A stretch of DNA of 64,000 nucleotides from Pacificibacter maritimus (GTDB lineage Bacteria > Pseudomonadota > Alphaproteobacteria > Rhodobacterales > Rhodobacteraceae): assembly GCF_003814915.1 (NCBI RefSeq), contig NZ_RKQK01000006.1:1-64000 (forward strand). The letters run 5' to 3'. The first letter of the stretch is position 1; each line of letters opens with the position of its first letter. Below, one piece after another: positions 61,197 to 64,000 of the stretch. The notes under the pieces were generated by a model. That model saw nothing but the letters and a program-made list of their open reading frames with translations. It did no database searches and was not told the origin of the DNA. The position numbers and the translations under genes were made by a program.

Positions 61197-62354
61197 ATGA
61201 ACAATTTTGATTTTCACAATCCCACACGCATTCTCTTTGGCAAAGGTCGTATCGATGATCTGGATGGCCAAGTGCCAGCTGATGCAAAAGTATTGATTTT
61301 GTTTGGCGGCGGCAGTGCCGAACGAACGGGTGTACTGGCCAATGTGCGCAAAGCCTTGGGCGACCGCGAAGTGGTTGAGTTCAGCGGTATCGAACCAAAC
61401 CCGCGCTATGAAACTGCGATCAAAGCGGTTGATGTGATCGCCGAAAACGGTGTCACATTCATTCTTGCTGTGGGGGGCGGTTCTGTCATTGATGCGGCCA
61501 AATTTATTGCGGCTGCCGCAAAATATGATGGCGACGCTTGGGATATTTTCACATCCTTTGGTGGTGTGATTAAAGACGCACTGCCCTTCGGGACTGTGTT
61601 GACCTTGCCTGCCACAGGGTCAGAAATGAACACAGGTTCCGTTATTACGCATTTGGGCAAAGCGGCAAAATTGCCGTTCCGCAGCCCGCATTGTGCGCCT
61701 GTGTTTTCGATCCTTGATCCTGAGTTGACTTACACACTGCCTGATCGTCAAATCGCCAACGGTGTGGCCGATGCTTTTGTGCATGTGATCGAACAATATC
61801 TGACCTATCCTGTGGGCGCGCCTGTGCAAGATGGGTTTTCCGAAACCTTGCTGCGCACTTTGATTGATCTTGGCCCGAAAGCGCTTGAGACACCCAAAGA
61901 TTACGATATCCGCGCCAGTTTGATGTGGACAGCGACTTTGGCCTTGAACGGTTTGATCAGCGCAGGTGTGCCACAAGACTGGGCGAGCCATATGATTGGT
62001 CACGAAATCACAGCGTTCAACGATACAGATCACGCCCGCACCTTGGCAGTGGTTTTGCCATCTTTGATGCAAGATCAACGCGAAGCAAAACGTGAGAAAT
62101 TGCTGCAATATGCCGCCAATGTCTGGGATATCCGCGAAGGGGATGACGACGCGCGTATTGATGCTGCGATCAAGGCCACGGTCGATTTCTTCCATGCGAT
62201 GGGGATTGATACAAAGCTAAGCGATTACAATGTTGGTGCAGATGATATCGACACCATCATCAACGCATTGACAGATCACGGCATGACGGAGCTTGGCGAG
62301 CACGGCAAAATCACGCCAACAGTTGCGCGCCGTATCTTGGAAGCCGCTCTATAA
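61197..62354 (+). CDS. Iron-containing alcohol dehydrogenase (YqhD-like)
   Basis: The product is 385 residues from the ATG at 61197, which follows AAGGA; the frame from 61137 adds 20 residues unlike the family. The opening NFDFHNPTRILFGKGRI is the YqhD/BDH signature. The NADPH-binding segment is AVGGGSVIDAAKFIA, and metal ligands lie in DAFVHVIEQYL and SHMIGHEITAFNDTDHARTL. It reduces short-chain and lipid-derived aldehydes. It lies 226 bases after uxaA with no visible operator, so it is probably a separate transcript. Confidence 0.93.
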   Translation: MNNFDFHNPTRILFGKGRIDDLDGQVPADAKVLILFGGGSAERTGVLANVRKALGDREVVEFSGIEPNPRYETAIKAVDVIAENGVTFILAVGGGSVIDAAKFIAAAAKYDGDAWDIFTSFGGVIKDALPFGTVLTLPATGSEMNTGSVITHLGKAAKLPFRSPHCAPVFSILDPELTYTLPDRQIANGVADAFVHVIEQYLTYPVGAPVQDGFSETLLRTLIDLGPKALETPKDYDIRASLMWTATLALNGLISAGVPQDWASHMIGHEITAFNDTDHARTLAVVLPSLMQDQREAKREKLLQYAANVWDIREGDDDARIDAAIKATVDFFHAMGIDTKLSDYNVGADDIDTIINALTDHGMTELGEHGKITPTVARRILEAAL

Positions 62355-62391
62355 ACGGATCATGAGATCACTGCCGATTATATTCGGCTGT

Positions 62392-62428
62392 CGGATGGCG
62401 CTAGATAACAAGCGCCATCCGTTCTTTT
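62392..62428 (+). terminator. Intrinsic terminator of the alcohol dehydrogenase gene
   Basis: CGGATGGCGCT pairs perfectly with AGCGCCATCCG (11 bp) around an 8-base loop, followed by TTCTTTT. It lies 38 bases after the stop and just before the convergent rmlA. Confidence 0.92.
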
Positions 62429-62437
62429 GTCGACTTT

Positions 62438-63307
62438 TTATATCAAACTTTTCAGATACTTACCGTAATCGGTTTTCTTAAACGTATCGGCATGTTTGCG
62501 TAACGTATCGGCATCAATCCATCCCGAGTGATATGCGATTTCTTCAGGGCAACCCGATTGCATCCCTTGGCGTTTTGACAAGGTGCGCACAAAGTTCCCA
62601 GCATCCAAAAGGGATCCATGGGTGCCTGTATCAAGCCAAGCATAGCCACGTCCCATCCGTTCAACGGTAAGAGTGCCATCGGCCAAATATGTTTCAAGCA
62701 GGGTGACGATTTCGACCTCACCGCGCTGTGATGGTTTGATTTGTTTGGCACGACGCGGGGCGTCTCCGTCTAGAAAATACAGACCTGTAACGGCGTAATT
62801 TGATGGCGGTACATCTGGCTTTTCGATGATCTGTTCTACCGTGCCATCTGTGTCAAATTTGACCACACCGTAGCGTTCAGGGTCGGCCACATGGTATCCA
62901 AACACAGTGCCCCCATCGGCTTTGCTGTCGGCCGCTTGCAGCATTTCTGGCAAACCATGGCCAAAGAAAATATTGTCGCCCAAAACCATCGCAGAAGGGG
63001 CACCATCTAAGAAGTCTTCCGCCAAGATATAGGCCTGCGCCAAACCATCAGGCGAGGGCTGTTCGATGTAGGTAAAAGAGACACCCCATTGGCTGCCATC
63101 GCCCAAAAGGCGTTTAAATTGGGACTGATCTTCAGGCGTTGTGATCACGGCAATTTCGCGAATACCTGACAACATCAAAACCGAAATTGGGTAATAGATC
63201 ATCGGCTTGTCGTAGATCGGCATTAACTGTTTTGAAATGGCCATGGTCAGCGGATATAGGCGTGTGCCTGATCCGCCAGCCAAGATAATGCCTTTGCGTT
63301 GGGTCAT
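62438..63307 (-). CDS. rmlA: Glucose-1-phosphate thymidylyltransferase (RmlA)
   Basis: The product is 289 residues, the standard length. The nucleotide-binding motif LAGGSGTRLYPLTMAISKQL is at the N-terminus, with MLGDNIFFGHGLPEML and GRGYAWLDTGTHGSLLDAGN further on. It makes dTDP-glucose from dTTP and glucose 1-phosphate, the first step to dTDP-L-rhamnose. Its start overlaps the rmlD stop by four bases, so translation is coupled. The sugar nucleotide feeds lipopolysaccharide or exopolysaccharide synthesis. Confidence 0.97.
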   Translation of the reverse strand: MTQRKGIILAGGSGTRLYPLTMAISKQLMPIYDKPMIYYPISVLMLSGIREIAVITTPEDQSQFKRLLGDGSQWGVSFTYIEQPSPDGLAQAYILAEDFLDGAPSAMVLGDNIFFGHGLPEMLQAADSKADGGTVFGYHVADPERYGVVKFDTDGTVEQIIEKPDVPPSNYAVTGLYFLDGDAPRRAKQIKPSQRGEVEIVTLLETYLADGTLTVERMGRGYAWLDTGTHGSLLDAGNFVRTLSKRQGMQSGCPEEIAYHSGWIDADTLRKHADTFKKTDYGKYLKSLI

Positions 63308-64000
63308 TGAGTGATCTCCAATTCTTTTAGTACATCAGCCAAATCCACGGCCCAGTCGGGGCGTGCGATGCCAAAGTTTGTGTGTAGCGTTGTGCAATCA
63401 AGTCGTGAGTTATGGGGACGCGTTGCAGGTGTTGGATAGGCGCTTGCGGGGATATCAGTCACGGTGACTTTGCGCCCAGAATGATCAAAAACAGCACGCG
63501 CAAAGTCCGCCCAGCTGACATCCTCGCGTCCTGAGAAATGATAGGTGCCAAATTGTGGCACATCAGCGCGTGTTTTAAGTTGCTCTGCGATCTCAATACA
63601 GGCCTTTGCCACTGAACAGGCTGAGGTCGGCCCTCCGATTTGATCGGCCACCACATTCAGAGCGTTGCTTGTTTGCGTTAGTCGCAAAATGGTTTTGACA
63701 AAGTTTTTGCCGTGGGCGGAGAACATCCAAGAGGTTCGCAAAATTGCGTGACGTGACCCTGCGGCACGAATGCCGTCTTCGCCTGCTAATTTCGTACGCC
63801 CGTAGGCGCAGAGTGGCGCTGTAGGGTGATCGGGGTGAAAGGGCGTGTTGCCTGCGCCATCAAAGACGTAATCCGTTGAAACATGTACCAAGGGAATGTC
63901 GAGTTCAGCGCTGGCGCTTGCCATTTCTGCGGGTGCCGCGCCGTTAACCAGTGCAGCTGTAGCTTCATCATCTTCCGCGCTATCCACCGCCGTGTAGGCG
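63304..64000 (-). CDS. rmlD: dTDP-4-dehydrorhamnose reductase (RmlD), N-terminus cut by the window edge
   Basis: At least 232 residues of the C-terminal part are present. The frame runs to the last base as AYTAVDSAEDDEATAALVNG, which is the usual NAAAYTAVDxAE region near residue 70 of RmlD, so roughly 65 residues lie outside. The family motifs VHVSTDYVFDGAG and YGRTKLAGE (catalytic Tyr-Lys) are seen. It makes dTDP-L-rhamnose with NAD(P)H. rmlB and rmlC would be expected just to the right. Confidence 0.95.
   Translation of the reverse strand, partial: AYTAVDSAEDDEATAALVNGAAPAEMASASAELDIPLVHVSTDYVFDGAGNTPFHPDHPTAPLCAYGRTKLAGEDGIRAAGSRHAILRTSWMFSAHGKNFVKTILRLTQTSNALNVVADQIGGPTSACSVAKACIEIAEQLKTRADVPQFGTYHFSGREDVSWADFARAVFDHSGRKVTVTDIPASAYPTPATRPHNSRLDCTTLHTNFGIARPDWAVDLADVLKELEITQ

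Noticed and set aside
1-64000. CRISPR arrays, tRNA genes, insertion sequences or prophage genes
   Set aside because: No regularly spaced repeats, no cloverleaf-like sequence and no transposase, integrase or phage protein was recognised anywhere in the window.

Overview
This window reads as alphaproteobacterial DNA of the Rhodobacteraceae (Roseobacter group). The evidence is the density of solute-binding transporters (one sugar ABC system, two TRAP systems, one tripartite tricarboxylate transporter), GntR/LysR/IclR regulators beside catabolic operons, and a divergent Rep versus ParA-ParB locus of the kind found on roseobacter extrachromosomal replicons. That locus (21.4-25.7 kb) makes it likely that the window comes from a plasmid or chromid. 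No tRNA, rRNA, insertion sequence, integrase or CRISPR array was found.

Layout. 0-1.9 kb: a small secreted protein in a tandem-duplicated unit, and a LuxR-type regulator. 1.9-4.9 kb: cysD-cysNC sulfate activation. 4.9-14.5 kb: a sugar or polyol module with a SorC-type repressor, FGGY kinase, split transketolase, ribose-type ABC transporter and two short-chain dehydrogenases. 14.6-15.1 kb: a YaeQ protein. 15.4-19.4 kb: an orphan periplasmic binding protein next to a very large chemoreceptor. 19.8-21.3 kb: an IclR regulator and YaaA. 21.4-25.7 kb: replication initiator, origin region and parAB. 25.8-32.1 kb: an exopolysaccharide locus (membrane-anchored protein, O-antigen ligase/polymerase, PPP-type phosphatase, Wzz/tyrosine-kinase protein) and a small secreted protein. 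32.2-39.3 kb: LysR, amidase, TRAP transporter, DadA-like oxidase and RidA. 39.3-42.7 kb: glutarate catabolism (CoA-transferase, glutaryl-CoA dehydrogenase, LysR). 42.7-52.4 kb: a GntR-controlled operon with FAH hydrolase, extradiol dioxygenase, alpha/beta hydrolase, Ldh2 dehydrogenase, TctBAC, YciI and aldehyde dehydrogenase. 52.5-53.5 kb: a homocysteine methyltransferase-like gene. 53.5-61.0 kb: a hexuronate/aldonate operon with a double-HTH FCD regulator, TRAP, zinc dehydrogenase, short UxaB/UxuB-type reductase and UxaA. 61.2-62.4 kb: a YqhD-like alcohol dehydrogenase. 62.4-64 kb: rmlA and the end of rmlD, continuing off the right edge.

How it fits together. Most of the window is a set of uptake-plus-degradation cassettes, each with its own regulator and, in several cases, a visible palindromic operator: GTGAATA-TT-TATTCAC for SorC, TATTTTCGAAAATA for the GntR of the 43-52 kb operon, and a 20-bp GTCTTT..AAAGAC palindrome for the uronate regulator. 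A second theme is surface polysaccharide: the polymerase/Wzc locus lies beside the replication genes and dTDP-rhamnose genes are on the same replicon. Together with a Rep/ParAB locus this resembles the published roseobacter 'biofilm plasmids' that carry a rhamnose operon; that comparison is inference. The most unusual items are the binding-protein/chemoreceptor pair, the phosphatase inside the polysaccharide operon, hairpins directly after four of the solute-binding-protein genes, and the split-transketolase polyol route.
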